Positions 9,024-17,446 are shown, counted from the stretch's first letter. The stretch: 64,000 nt of DNA from Rhizobium tropici CIAT 899 (GCF_000330885.1 NC_020062.1:1744374-1808373), one strand, 5' to 3'. A program made the numbers and translations. Notes: a model not told the origin generated them from the letters alone.

Positions 9024-9980
9024 TCAGCGCAGTTTGGGATTGAGGGCGTCACGAAGCCAATCGCCGAGCACGTTGATCGACACGACGAGAAGACAGAGTT
9101 GCAGACCCGGAAAGAGCACGATCCACCACTGACCGGAAAATAGATACTGGTTGCCGATCCGGATCAGCGTACCGAGCGACGGTTGCTCGGGCGGCATGCC
9201 GACGCCGAGGAACGACAGCGTCGCCTCGATCAGGATGCCGAGGCCGAAATTGAGCGTCGCGGTAACGAGCAGCGGCGTGGTGGTGTTGGGAAGGATATGT
9301 TTAACGAGAACGCGCCAGGTCGGCACACGGATCAGCCGCGCAGCCTGCACATACTCCTTGTTGCGCTCGACCATCGTGAGCGCCCGCACGGTCCGGGCAT
9401 ATTGCACCCAGGCGGAAAGCGAGATGGCAAAGACGATGACGCCGGATGAACCGATCTCGCGTAACGAGGACGGCAAGGCCTGTCGCGCCAGCGCCGAAAC
9501 GAGAATGGCGATCAGCATGGTCGGCATCGATAGGAGCACGTCACCAGCCCGCATCAAAAGGCTATCCGCCCACTTGCCGTAATAGCCGGCAATCAGACCG
9601 ACGATTGCGCCGACCAGGAGCGAAACAGCCACTGAGGCCGCACCGATGATGATCGAGGCACGCGAGCCGTAAAGCACCGCCGACAGCAGGTCGCGCCCTT
9701 GCGTATCCGTTCCGAGCAGGAAGGGCCACTGGCCGCCGTCCATCCAGATCGGCGGGATTTCCGCGTTCAGAAGATCGAGCGAGGCAAGATCATAAGGATT
9801 CTGAACCGTGATCCATGGTGCAAGGAAGGCCGAGGCGACAAGCAGAAGAAGCAATGCCGCAGCGATCACCGCCGATGGATGATGCCAGAAGCTCCACCAC
9901 AGATCGCTGTCGCGAAGGCGCGCGATCCATGACGGCGTAGCGCGGGCGGGCTTTTTCGCGGTCTGTTCGACAATGGTCAT
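9024..9980 (-). CDS. Peptide-type ABC transporter permease (DppC-like)
   Basis: A 318-residue inner-membrane permease of the DppC/OppC type. It has an N-terminal cytoplasmic segment and first membrane helix (HHPSAVIAAALLLLLVASAF), the lumenal GTDTQGRDLLSAVLYGSR signature, several further helices, and the cytoplasmic EAA-like loop EYVQAARLIRVPTWRVLVKH. It starts at ATG 9980 behind GGGAG. It pairs with the DppB-like permease encoded 12 bases upstream. Confidence 0.9.
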   Translation of the reverse strand: MTIVEQTAKKPARATPSWIARLRDSDLWWSFWHHPSAVIAAALLLLLVASAFLAPWITVQNPYDLASLDLLNAEIPPIWMDGGQWPFLLGTDTQGRDLLSAVLYGSRASIIIGAASVAVSLLVGAIVGLIAGYYGKWADSLLMRAGDVLLSMPTMLIAILVSALARQALPSSLREIGSSGVIVFAISLSAWVQYARTVRALTMVERNKEYVQAARLIRVPTWRVLVKHILPNTTTPLLVTATLNFGLGILIEATLSFLGVGMPPEQPSLGTLIRIGNQYLFSGQWWIVLFPGLQLCLLVVSINVLGDWLRDALNPKLR

Positions 9981-9992
9981 GATGAGCTCCCG

Positions 9993-10958
9993 TCAGGCGG
10001 CACGCAGCCGCGTATCGATCACCGCATAGGCAATATCGACGAGCGTGTTCAGCGTCACGAAAATGAAGGATACAATGCAGAGATAGGCCGCCATGACGGG
10101 GATATCGACAAAGGTAACGGCCTGCATGAAGAGCATGCCCATGCCTGGCCACTGGAAGACGGTTTCCGTCACCAGCGCGAAGGCGATCAGGTTGCCGACC
10201 TGCATGGCCGTCAGCGTGACGACCGGCATCAGGCAATTCTTCAACGCATGGCGGAACCACAGGGCACGGTGCTTGACGCCGCGGGCGCGGGCAAACTTGA
10301 TGAAATCCGCCCGCAAGATCTCCAGCATCTCGGCGCGGACGAGGCGCATGACGAGCGTGATCTGAAAGAGTGACAGTGACAGAGCGGGCAGCACGAGCGC
10401 CGCCCTTCCGGATGCGGTCAAAAGTCCTGTCGACCACAAGCCGAGCTGGACCACCTCGCCGCGACCATAGCCCGGCAGCCACCCGAGGCTGACAGAGAAG
10501 ACGAGGATAAGAATGATGCCCACGAAAAAGCTCGGCAGCGACACGCCGACGATGGAGGAGAACTGCAGGCTTTCGGCCCACCACCGCCCTCGCCCGATCG
10601 CCGTGAACACACCGAGCGGGATGCCGACCAGGAGCGATAGGAGCGTGGCAATGATCACCAGTTCGAATGTCGCCGGAAAGCGTTCGGCAATCAGCGTGGT
10701 GACGGATTGCTGGTTGCGCCAGGACAGGCCGAACTCACCATGTGCCGCATTGCCGACGAAGCGCACATATTGCGCGAAGAAGCCATCGTTGAGGCCCAGC
10801 CGGGCGCGAAGCTCATCGCGTTCCACCTGCGTGGCACTCTCGTTGACCATCAACTCCACCGGATCACCGAGGAACCGAAAGATCAGGAAGGCGAAGAACG
10901 CGACCGTCAGCATGACGAGAATGGCATTGCCGACGCGCTTGACGAGGAAGGCGAGCAT
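9993..10958 (-). CDS. Peptide-type ABC transporter permease (DppB-like)
   Basis: A 321-residue permease of the DppB/OppB type. It begins with the typical helix LVKRVGNAILVMLTVAFFAF, continues with ELMVNESATQVERDELRARL and YVRFVGNAAHGEFGLSW, and ends with five or so further helices. The EAA-type loop is DFIKFARARGVKHRALWFRH. It is separated from the binding-protein gene by 142 bases that hold three hairpins, a common arrangement for making more binding protein than permease. Confidence 0.9.
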   Translation of the reverse strand: MLAFLVKRVGNAILVMLTVAFFAFLIFRFLGDPVELMVNESATQVERDELRARLGLNDGFFAQYVRFVGNAAHGEFGLSWRNQQSVTTLIAERFPATFELVIIATLLSLLVGIPLGVFTAIGRGRWWAESLQFSSIVGVSLPSFFVGIILILVFSVSLGWLPGYGRGEVVQLGLWSTGLLTASGRAALVLPALSLSLFQITLVMRLVRAEMLEILRADFIKFARARGVKHRALWFRHALKNCLMPVVTLTAMQVGNLIAFALVTETVFQWPGMGMLFMQAVTFVDIPVMAAYLCIVSFIFVTLNTLVDIAYAVIDTRLRAA

Positions 10959-10995
10959 GAGACGTTCCTGAATGTGACCTTGGCCGGGTGGTTTT

Positions 10996-11093
10996 CAGGC
11001 TTTGCAGCCTGCCCGTTGAATTTGCCGGGGCCGGCCGAACAGCCGGCATCGCCCCGAAGTATCCCCTCACCGCGCTTCAACCACAGCGAGGGG
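10996..11093. promoter_or_regulatory. Three hairpins between the binding-protein and permease genes
   Basis: Three inverted repeats stand in a row: CAGGC (10996-11000) with GCCTG (11007-11011); GCCGGC (11030-11035) with GCCGGC (11042-11047), widened by flanking G and C runs; and CCCCTC (11063-11068) with GAGGGG (11088-11093). None is followed by a U-tract in the leftward transcript. They are therefore more likely 3'-end-stabilising or partial-termination structures than full terminators, and would raise the amount of binding-protein mRNA. Confidence 0.5.
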
Positions 11094-11100
11094 AGCGGGA

Positions 11101-12654
11101 TTACATCTTCACCAGCCACAGGCGGGGCAGGTTGTCTGAGAAGAGCGGAAAATCCTTGATCTTGGAATTCGTGGCCCAGGCCAACGGCTGCTGGTGGAGC
11201 GGGATCATCAGCACATGTTCCTTGGCAATCTTCAGCGACTGCCCTTCCATGGCCAGACGCTTCGTCTGATCGAGCTCGACGGCGGAGGCTTCCGTCACCT
11301 TGTCGAATTCCTTGTCCGACCAGCCGCCCCAGTTGAAGATGCCGAACGAGCCTTCCTTGGTGTGCAGCACCTGCGAGGTGAGGCTATAGGTGTCGAGCAT
11401 CGGCAGCGTCGCCCAGCCGAGCGTATAGACGTCGACCTTGCCCGAGGAGCGTTTCGGCGTCTGGACGGCGCGGGTGCCCTGATCGAGCTGCGGCTTTAGG
11501 CCAACGCGCGACCACATGGAGGCGACGGCCTGGCAGACCTGTTCCTCGTTGACGAGACTGTCGGCACAGTTGAAGTTGAAGGCGAAGCCTTCAGCGCCGG
11601 CGGCTTTCAGCAGCTCCTTGGCTTTTTCCGGATCGGCCTTCATCGGCGTGTCGATCGCTGCATCGTAACCGGGGATCTGCGGCGCAACGAGGGCACCGGC
11701 ATTGCGCGACTTGCCGCGCATGACCTTCTTGTTGATGAGGTCGAGATCAATCGCGAGCTGCATGGCCTGACGGACGCGGATATCCTTCATCAGGTTCGGC
11801 TTGCCGTCGATCAGCTGATCGCGCTGACTGAAGCCGATCATCACCGTGCGAAGATCGGTGCCTTCCAGCACCCTCACCTGCTGCGATGCTTGAAGGCGTG
11901 GAATATCCTGTACCGGAGCCTGATCGGTAAAGTCGATATCACCGGCCAGAAGTGCCGCCACACGCGTCGAATTGGATGCGATCGGGGTGAATTCGATCCG
12001 GTCGATATTGTGCTGCGGCTTATCCCACCAGCCGTCGAACTTGGTGAACACCGTCTTTGCGTCAGGCTGGCGGCTTTCGATCTTGAACGGACCGGTGCCG
12101 TTCTCGTGGTAGGTCGCATAGCCCTCGGTACCCGAGCCCACATCGGTCGGTGCTTCAGCACTGTTGTCCTTCAGCCAGACGGCATCGAAGATGTAGATGG
12201 TGGTCAGGTCGTTGAGGAGAAGTGGATAGTTAGCCGATACATCGATCTCGATCGTATGGGCATCGATGACGCGTGAGCCCTTATACGCGGGAATATTGCC
12301 GCGCAGCGGCGATTTCGGATCGCTTGCGCGCTTCAGCGACGCCTGCACATCCTCCGCGGTGAAATCGGCGCCGTTATGGAATTTCACGTCGTCGCGCAGG
12401 TGAAACCGCCACGTGGTCGGCGAAACGATCTCCCAGGACGTGGCCAGAGCCGGTTCGATCTTCAGGTTGCGATCGTAGCGAACCAGTCCTTCATAGACAT
12501 GGTTGAGCACGCCAAGCGCAAAACTGTCACCATAGGAATAAGGATCGAGCGAGCTGATATCGCGCGAGGCGCCCCATTTCAGCGTCCCGGCCATCGCCGG
12601 CATCGAGAGCGCCAAAAGCGCAACACCGGTTGCCATAATTCGTGTAAATCGCAT
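11101..12654 (-). CDS. Periplasmic substrate-binding protein, SBP family 5 (DppA-like)
   Basis: A 517-residue periplasmic solute-binding protein of the peptide/nickel family. It starts with the signal peptide MRFTRIMATGVALLALSM, with likely cleavage after AMA. Family 5 motifs are YEGLVRYDRNLKIEPALATS, DDVKFHNGADFTAEDVQ and RVRQAMQLAIDLDLINK. ATG at 12654 is preferred to an upstream ATG at 12681 because it begins the signal peptide and is preceded by GAGGGG. It is the first gene of the operon and faces the GntR regulator across a region with two palindromes. It delivers the unknown ligand to the DppB/DppC-like permeases. Confidence 0.9.
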   Translation of the reverse strand: MRFTRIMATGVALLALSMPAMAGTLKWGASRDISSLDPYSYGDSFALGVLNHVYEGLVRYDRNLKIEPALATSWEIVSPTTWRFHLRDDVKFHNGADFTAEDVQASLKRASDPKSPLRGNIPAYKGSRVIDAHTIEIDVSANYPLLLNDLTTIYIFDAVWLKDNSAEAPTDVGSGTEGYATYHENGTGPFKIESRQPDAKTVFTKFDGWWDKPQHNIDRIEFTPIASNSTRVAALLAGDIDFTDQAPVQDIPRLQASQQVRVLEGTDLRTVMIGFSQRDQLIDGKPNLMKDIRVRQAMQLAIDLDLINKKVMRGKSRNAGALVAPQIPGYDAAIDTPMKADPEKAKELLKAAGAEGFAFNFNCADSLVNEEQVCQAVASMWSRVGLKPQLDQGTRAVQTPKRSSGKVDVYTLGWATLPMLDTYSLTSQVLHTKEGSFGIFNWGGWSDKEFDKVTEASAVELDQTKRLAMEGQSLKIAKEHVLMIPLHQQPLAWATNSKIKDFPLFSDNLPRLWLVKM

Positions 12655-12670
12655 TGCAAATTCCCCTCGG

Positions 12671-12682
12671 ATTGCATGCAAT
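12671..12682. promoter_or_regulatory. Palindrome ATTGCATGCAAT, proximal copy
   Basis: A perfect 12-base palindrome 16 bases upstream of the binding-protein start. It recurs at 12808-12825, so both divergent promoters have a copy. It is a likely operator for the adjacent GntR-type regulator; this link is inference. Confidence 0.6.
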
Positions 12683-12807
12683 GCCCGCTCGTTCTTGAGC
12701 GATAAATCAATGCATGTCGTTGAAATCCCATTCCGCCAGGCTGCTTTTCGCTTTATTCTCTGTGGATTGAATTGGAGGCTAGATCAATACGAATACAAAC
12801 TCAAGAT

Positions 12808-12825
12808 AAAATTGCATGCAATTTT
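12808..12825. promoter_or_regulatory. Palindrome AAAATTGCATGCAATTTT, distal copy
   Basis: A perfect 18-base palindrome containing the same ATTGCATGCAAT core as the copy at 12671-12682. The centres are about 140 bases apart. The surrounding DNA is unusually AT-rich (12780-12860) and should contain the promoters of both the importer operon and the GntR gene. Two copies could allow looping or separate control of the two promoters. Confidence 0.65.
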
Positions 12826-12896
12826 GATATCTGGATTTAATGCAATATCTGTGCGATACGAAGCCGAACTGCATTCAGGCGAAAGAACCGCGCGCA

Positions 12897-13586
12897 ATGT
12901 CTACGAATCTCAGCAGAAGTGATGCGATTTATGGCTCGCTGCGCCGGGCAATTCTCGAGCAGGCACTGAAGCCGGGCACCAAACTGCCGGAGGATTCGAT
13001 AGGCGACACGTTCGGCGTCAGCCGTACGAGTGCACGCAATGCGCTGCTGCGCCTGGCCTCCGACGGGTTGGTGGAAATCAAGCCGAACCGCGGCGCCGCA
13101 GTTGCAATGCCGACGCTGGAAGAGGCAGTAGAAGTGTTCGCGCTGCGGCGCTGCCTAGAGCGCGAGGTGATAGAACGGCTTTGCAAGCGCATTCCGCGCG
13201 ATGGCGTCGACGCCCTGATCAGCCACGTGCGCGAGGAGGAACGGGCGCTTAAAGCATCGTCTCCGCGCTCTATTCGTCTTGCCGGGGAGTTTCATATCCT
13301 CCTGGCCGAATTGACGGGATCCAAGTTGTTGATCGACTTCATCAGCCAGATCGTGTCCCGCTCGTCATTGATCCTTGCCCGTTTCGGCCGGCCGCATTCG
13401 GCAGAATGCGGCATCGACGAGCATATCCAGTTGATCGAAGCATTGAAACGGCAGGATCTCGCCAAGGCCGCCGAAATCATGGATCACCACCTGCACGCGG
13501 TGGAGGATCGCGCCAAGGCGGATGATAGCCACGAAGGACCGGATATCGGCGAAATTCTCAGCCGGTATATGGCGACGTCCGACTAA
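12897..13586 (+). CDS. GntR-family transcriptional regulator (FCD/FadR type)
   Basis: A 229-residue regulator. The N-terminal winged helix spans about residues 8-70 with IYGSLRRAILEQALKPGTKL, SIGDTFGVSRTSARNALLRL and DGLVEIKPNRGAAVA. An all-helical FCD effector domain follows with FHILLAELTGSKLLIDF, SRSSLILARF and the metal-type segment AEIMDHHLHAVEDRAK. ATG at 12897 (MSTNLSRSD) fits family length better than an upstream ATG at 12840, though its ribosome site is weak. It is divergent from the ABC importer/amidohydrolase operon, so it most likely represses that operon through the ATTGCATGCAAT palindromes. Confidence 0.85.
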   Translation: MSTNLSRSDAIYGSLRRAILEQALKPGTKLPEDSIGDTFGVSRTSARNALLRLASDGLVEIKPNRGAAVAMPTLEEAVEVFALRRCLEREVIERLCKRIPRDGVDALISHVREEERALKASSPRSIRLAGEFHILLAELTGSKLLIDFISQIVSRSSLILARFGRPHSAECGIDEHIQLIEALKRQDLAKAAEIMDHHLHAVEDRAKADDSHEGPDIGEILSRYMATSD

Positions 13587-13643
13587 CTGTGTCGGGAAAT
13601 GCAGCATCTATATCTAGAGCGCGTCGAAATCGGATAGTCAGCC

Positions 13644-13675
13644 GCCGAAGCCACATTGAAGGATGTGACTTCGGC
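13644..13675. repeat. Strong hairpin downstream of the GntR gene
   Basis: Arms GCCGAAG-C-CACAT and ATGTG-A-CTTCGGC pair over 12 of 13 positions around a six-base loop. It lies about 60 bases after the GntR stop and lacks a T-tract. It may be an RNA-protecting hairpin or part of a dispersed repeat; the CTAGAGCGCGTC-like sequence just before it resembles the ends of rhizobial intergenic repeats. Confidence 0.5.
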
Positions 13676-13781
13676 GCATGCTTCCGTCCGCGTCGCAGCG
13701 ACTTGCGCAGGACGATCTGCCCATCCGCGCAATAGCGCATTGAAAACCGCGACAGGCGCGGGTGCATGATCTCAGCGAGTC

Positions 13782-13797
13782 ATGGAGGTACTTCCAT
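13782..13797. promoter_or_regulatory. Near-palindrome upstream of the LuxR-type gene
   Basis: ATGGAGGTACTTCCAT matches its reverse complement at 14 of 16 positions. It lies about 120 bases before the LuxR-type regulator, in a gap of 330 bases that otherwise shows only the hairpin at 13644. It could be an operator; nothing further supports this. Confidence 0.3.
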
Positions 13798-13916
13798 CAT
13801 CGCTCAATAACGTGACAACTCCTGAGAACCGGACTACCTTCAAATGAGCGTTCGCGAAAGAGAAAGTCTACGATATACTTTTGAAACTTGGTTCATCAAT
13901 TTCGTCCGGGCAACAA

Positions 13917-15062
13917 ATGACGTTTTCTGAAGCTGAAATTAGAGAACTTTCGGATATTATCGGATTTATCTACGAGACGGTCCTTGATGAAGATATCTGG
14001 CCGAAGGTTCTGGAGCTGGTATGTCGATTTGTGCGAGGAAAAGCGTCACGAATTTACTGGAGGGACGGAAGCAGACCCGATAGCGAAACGTTTTATTCTT
14101 GGGGATTTGATCCAAATTTTCTGCAGATCTACACGAAAAAATACCTGTCCCTCAATCCCATTTATCCAGCGTCAATTTTCATTAATCCGGGAGAGATCTT
14201 TTCGGCAAGCGACCTCGTTCCGGTTCACGAATTCCAAGCCAGCCGATTCTTTAGAGAGTGGGTCGCGCCTCAGGGTTTTTTTGACGCGGCGATCTTCAAC
14301 ATCCAGCGTCACAAGACAGGTGCGGCCGCCTTCACTATCATTACCGATAAGGATTACGGCCTGGTAGACCACGAACTGCGCGCAAGGTTAAAACTCCTGG
14401 TCCCGCATCTTCAGCGCGCCGCCCTTATCGGTCGAGAGGTGGGCAGGCACCGGCTACGTTCAGGGTCACTCGAGGCGGCGCTCAACCAAATTGAGGCGGG
14501 CGTGTTCATTCTGGACGCCACCGGACGCCCGGTCTGGACCAATCAGGTAGCCAACACCTTGCTTGCGCACGGCGATCTCGTTCGCAACAGCGTTCTCGGG
14601 CTCGGCCTCGCCGGCCCAAGCGCCGACCGATTACTCCGGGAAAGTTTGGCGGCTCCCCTCGAACGCCCAGAAAACTTGCTCACACCAACACCGGCCCTCA
14701 TCAAGATGAAGGACAGCGAGGGTATTGAATGGCTAGGCTACCTGATGCGGCTTCTGCCACAGTCACAAACGCAGGTGGCTTTTGATCAGGTCGGACGATC
14801 CGCTCACGCTGCCCTGTTCGTTCGGCGGGTAGAACCAGCAACGGCATCGGGGGTCGAGGCCGCAGCTAAGCTGTACGCGCTCACGTCGGCAGAAGCGAGG
14901 GTCCTGCAGGCAACGCTGGAATTCGACACGGTAGCAAAGATGGCGGACGCTTTGGGCGTCGCACCCAGCACGGTTAAGACGCATCTGTCCTCGATATTCG
15001 GTAAAACAGGTGCCTCGCGACGAGCCACCCTTGTCAAATCGGTCATGTCTCTCCAGCGATGA
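13917..15062 (+). CDS. LuxR-type HTH transcriptional regulator
   Basis: A regulator of 381 residues. The C-terminal LuxR helix-turn-helix lies in the last 65 residues: LYALTSAEARVLQATLEFDT, KMADALGVAPSTVKTHLSSI and FGKTGASRRATLVK. The N-terminal part is a sensory region without the acyl-homoserine-lactone residues I would expect, and contains a PAS-like segment IEAGVFILDATGRPVWTNQ. The start is set at ATG 13917; a TTG at 13881 would add 12 residues, and neither has a good ribosome site. The first third is more AT-rich than its neighbours, which suggests recent acquisition. No target is evident; it stands alone. Confidence 0.75.
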   Translation: MTFSEAEIRELSDIIGFIYETVLDEDIWPKVLELVCRFVRGKASRIYWRDGSRPDSETFYSWGFDPNFLQIYTKKYLSLNPIYPASIFINPGEIFSASDLVPVHEFQASRFFREWVAPQGFFDAAIFNIQRHKTGAAAFTIITDKDYGLVDHELRARLKLLVPHLQRAALIGREVGRHRLRSGSLEAALNQIEAGVFILDATGRPVWTNQVANTLLAHGDLVRNSVLGLGLAGPSADRLLRESLAAPLERPENLLTPTPALIKMKDSEGIEWLGYLMRLLPQSQTQVAFDQVGRSAHAALFVRRVEPATASGVEAAAKLYALTSAEARVLQATLEFDTVAKMADALGVAPSTVKTHLSSIFGKTGASRRATLVKSVMSLQR

Positions 15063-15065
15063 ATC

Positions 15066-15171
15066 CTAGAGCAGCTGAGTTTTTCACGGAATCTCCGAGC
15101 CGCTCTATCTCTTTGTTGTCTCGCAATTCCGGACGGAGAACCGCTTCCGCACTCTTCCTGGAATTGCTCTA
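15066..15171. repeat. RIME-like intergenic mosaic repeat
   Basis: The element runs from CTAGAGCA to TGCTCTAA, so its ends are inverted (TAGAGCA at 15067-15073, TGCTCTA at 15165-15171). Inside are the familiar blocks of rhizobial dispersed repeats: GCTCTATCTCTTTG, CGCAATTCCGGACGGAGAAC, CGCTTCCGCACT and CCTGGAATTGCTCTA. Hundreds of such elements exist in Rhizobium, Agrobacterium and Ensifer genomes. It follows the LuxR stop directly. The rest of the gap to 15438 shows no gene. Confidence 0.8.
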
Positions 15172-15438
15172 AGTATCTTCCGACAGGTCTGGAATCTTTC
15201 TGGTCTCGCCAGCCCAGGGACGCGCAATTTTCTGCAAACTCCGCGGATGGATCCACCAAACGATGGATACAGCTTGGGCGTTGCCCCTGATATGGCCGGC
15301 ACCGGTGTCGTCGACGGTAATGAAGGGCGCCGAGACCAGCCCGGCGTGCACGACAGTGGGCTTCGATACCTCTCACATATGGACACCTCGGTTAGAAGCG
15401 GGGAGCCCGCCGCACATGCGAAAGCTCCTTTCTAGTGC

Positions 15439-15735
15439 TTAATCGCGATGCTCCGGCATTGCCTTCAGCTGGTCCTTTGTCCAGGAAGTCACGCCATGGA
15501 TCTCGCCGCTTTCGTCGCGCATGAAATCGAGATCGGTCACTCGAACGGACACCGGCTTTGCGCCGATACCAAGGAAGCCGCCAACGTCGATCACGACGCT
15601 GCTGCTGATGCCGGCTCCATGCACGTGGTCAACCGTGCCAACCTTGTGATCATCAGTACCATAGATCGATGCGCCTTCCAGATTAGCCTGTGTGAATTCT
15701 TCTTCGGTCAGTCGTATGTGGTTGCTATGATCCAT
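15439..15735 (-). CDS. PRC-barrel domain protein
   Basis: A 98-residue protein that is mostly one PRC barrel: GASIYGTDDHKVGTVDHVHG, then SSVVIDVGGFLGIGAKPVSV and an amphipathic end (SWTKDQLKAMPEHRD). Such small PRC-barrel proteins are common in rhizobia and are often induced in the general stress response; their molecular job is unknown. The start ATG at 15735 is preceded by a full AGGAGG nine bases upstream. A GGAAC-N16-CGTT element at 15869-15893 on the same strand fits an EcfG promoter. Confidence 0.8.
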   Translation of the reverse strand: MDHSNHIRLTEEEFTQANLEGASIYGTDDHKVGTVDHVHGAGISSSVVIDVGGFLGIGAKPVSVRVTDLDFMRDESGEIHGVTSWTKDQLKAMPEHRD

Positions 15736-15868
15736 GAGTTATTCCTCCTTTAGCTTCGGGTGTAGCGTCGATTAGCGATGTGATTGGCCTTGCGTTCCTG
15801 TGTGTCCGTGTACCTGGATTGATTGCCACTGGGGCTTGGCCTTTCCTTTTCCGTTCATCAAAAGAACG

Positions 15869-15893
15869 AACGGCCATGCGAAAGCTTTGTTCC
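15869..15893 (-). promoter_or_regulatory. EcfG/RpoE2-type general stress promoter
   Basis: On the minus strand GGAAC (15893-15889), a 16-base spacer and CGTT (15872-15869) match the alphaproteobacterial EcfG promoter pattern. Transcription would start near 15860 and give a leader of about 125 bases before the PRC-barrel gene, a typical EcfG target. Confidence 0.55.
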
Positions 15894-16323
15894 GGAGGGC
15901 GCAGTTCGGAAGTCAATCCCTATGATCGACCTCTACCAGCGAGTCGACCAAACTCCCCTGGAAACGCTTGGCGTTTGGCATTTAATCGGGTCCTGCTCAC
16001 TTTGCGTGGTTAAGAGATCGCTCGTAGTTGCGCCGCTATGGGCTGGCATGCGACCAAAATCGAAATGGTCGCCTGGTCCGGGCATCAAGGTTAAGAGCAT
16101 GGTAATCGGCGAGGAAGGCTGTTGGGCTGTGTCCGCTTGCGGACCATCCTAGGGCATATGCCCGGATTGCCGATATTGCGCCCGGCGAAGCCGACTGCGC
16201 CAAGGCGTTTCAGGCGCCTGCTCATGCGGCACCAGGTGCCCACGCCGTTCCTTTTCCCAACGGCGGATGTATCGGGGACCCTCAGCTCTCGAATGATCGT
16301 GGCGACTATGCATGAGGGATATC
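15894..16323. other. Gap between PRC-barrel and LacI promoters
   Basis: About 430 bases without a supported gene. Short frames on both strands have no recognisable protein or ribosome site. No strong hairpin, repeat or tRNA-like structure was noticed. Confidence 0.4.
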
Positions 16324-16358
16324 CAAAACGTTTTGACTTGACTCCCAAAACGTTTTGG
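16324..16358. promoter_or_regulatory. Twin LacI-type operators
   Basis: CAAAACGTTTTG occurs at 16324-16335, and again inside CCAAAACGTTTTGG at 16345-16358. Both are perfect palindromes with the central CG typical of LacI/GalR sites. Their centres are 22 bases apart, about two helical turns. TTGACT sequences fall between them at 16333-16343, so bound repressor would cover the -35 region. They lie 32-66 bases before the lacI-type gene and would control it and the genes behind it. Confidence 0.8.
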
Positions 16359-16389
16359 AGAATCCTTTGCGCCATTCGGGAGGACGATC

Positions 16390-17400
16390 TTGGCAAATCT
16401 CAAGCAGCTCGCACAGTCGCTCGGACTGTCGATCACCACGGTTTCCCGCGCACTCGACGGTTACGACGATGTCTCTGCAGCAACCCGGAAGCGTGTGAGA
16501 GAGGCTGCAGACATGGTCGGCTATCGCCCCAACGCGTCGGCGCGCAGGCTGAGAAAGCAACGCGCCGAACTGGTTGCCATCACGCTGCCGAGCGACCCCG
16601 GCCATATCGGTCCACCGCATTTCCTCGATATGCTCTCCAGCTGTGCTGAGCATCTTGCGAGTGCCGGCCTCAATCTGGTCATCGCGCCTGTGCCACGCGG
16701 TGAAAGCGAACTCGATATATGCCGTCGTTTCGTTGATGGCCGCCGCGTCGATGCCATGCTTCTCGTGCGCACCAGGCGGCAGGACGAACGCGTCGAATTT
16801 CTCCAGTCGCGCGGCATTCCCTTCGTCACCAATGGACGCACCGAAAGCCTCGTGCCGCATCCCTATATCGACGGCGACGGTTTTGCCGGGTTCCACGCGG
16901 CAACGGTCCGTTTTCAGGCCGCCGGCCACCGCCGCATCGGCCATATTGCCGGGCCGCAGGACTATTACTTCGCGCATGTGCGCCGCACGGGCTGGAAGGC
17001 CGCGATGGACGAGGCAGGTCTGGATGCCGATCTCTGCGCCGAAGGCGTGCCTACGGAACAGGGCGGCTATCTCGCCGCACTGGAACTGCTCCGGCAGCCT
17101 TCGCGTCCCACCGCCCTCGTCTGCTCCACGGACGAAATGGCGATCGGAGCGCTCAGAGCGCTACGCGAAATCGATGGCGGCGACGCGATCAGCATTGTCG
17201 GTCACGACGACCTGCCGACGGGCGCCTTCACCAACCCTTCCCTCTCGACCATGCGCATGACCGGCGAAAACCTCGGCGCGAGCTTCGCCTCGCTGCTGTT
17301 GCGGGCGATCGCCGGCGAGCCTGCGGAGGAACTGCAGGAGCTTCACGCGATCGAATTCATCGATCGCGACAGCCATCGCCGTCCGATGAAGGCGGCATGA
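16390..17400 (+). CDS. LacI-family transcriptional repressor
   Basis: A 336-residue LacI/GalR regulator. The DNA-binding part is NLKQLAQSLGLSITTVSRAL with hinge region YRPNASARRLRKQRA. The periplasmic-binding-like effector domain shows GRRVDAMLLVRTRRQDERV, FHAATVRFQAAGHRRIGHI and ALVCSTDEMAIGALRAL. It starts at TTG 16390; GGGAGGA six bases upstream decides this. It is the first gene of a six-gene plus-strand group with a sugar ABC importer and a GH63-like glycosidase. It is probably autoregulatory through the twin CAAAACGTTTTG sites, with the imported glycoside or its product as inducer. Confidence 0.9.
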   Translation: MANLKQLAQSLGLSITTVSRALDGYDDVSAATRKRVREAADMVGYRPNASARRLRKQRAELVAITLPSDPGHIGPPHFLDMLSSCAEHLASAGLNLVIAPVPRGESELDICRRFVDGRRVDAMLLVRTRRQDERVEFLQSRGIPFVTNGRTESLVPHPYIDGDGFAGFHAATVRFQAAGHRRIGHIAGPQDYYFAHVRRTGWKAAMDEAGLDADLCAEGVPTEQGGYLAALELLRQPSRPTALVCSTDEMAIGALRALREIDGGDAISIVGHDDLPTGAFTNPSLSTMRMTGENLGASFASLLLRAIAGEPAEELQELHAIEFIDRDSHRRPMKAA

Positions 17401-17446
17401 TCCGACACAGTGCATCACAGATAAAAACAATGAAGGAGGAGAGAAT

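Noticed and set aside
13613..13760. Second RIME-like element after the GntR gene
   Set aside because: Only the CTAGAGCG-like start and a hairpin are present; the internal blocks seen at 15066-15171 are missing.
15105..15386. Short minus-strand frames over the RIME-like repeat
   Set aside because: They read through a dispersed non-coding repeat and have no protein-like pattern.
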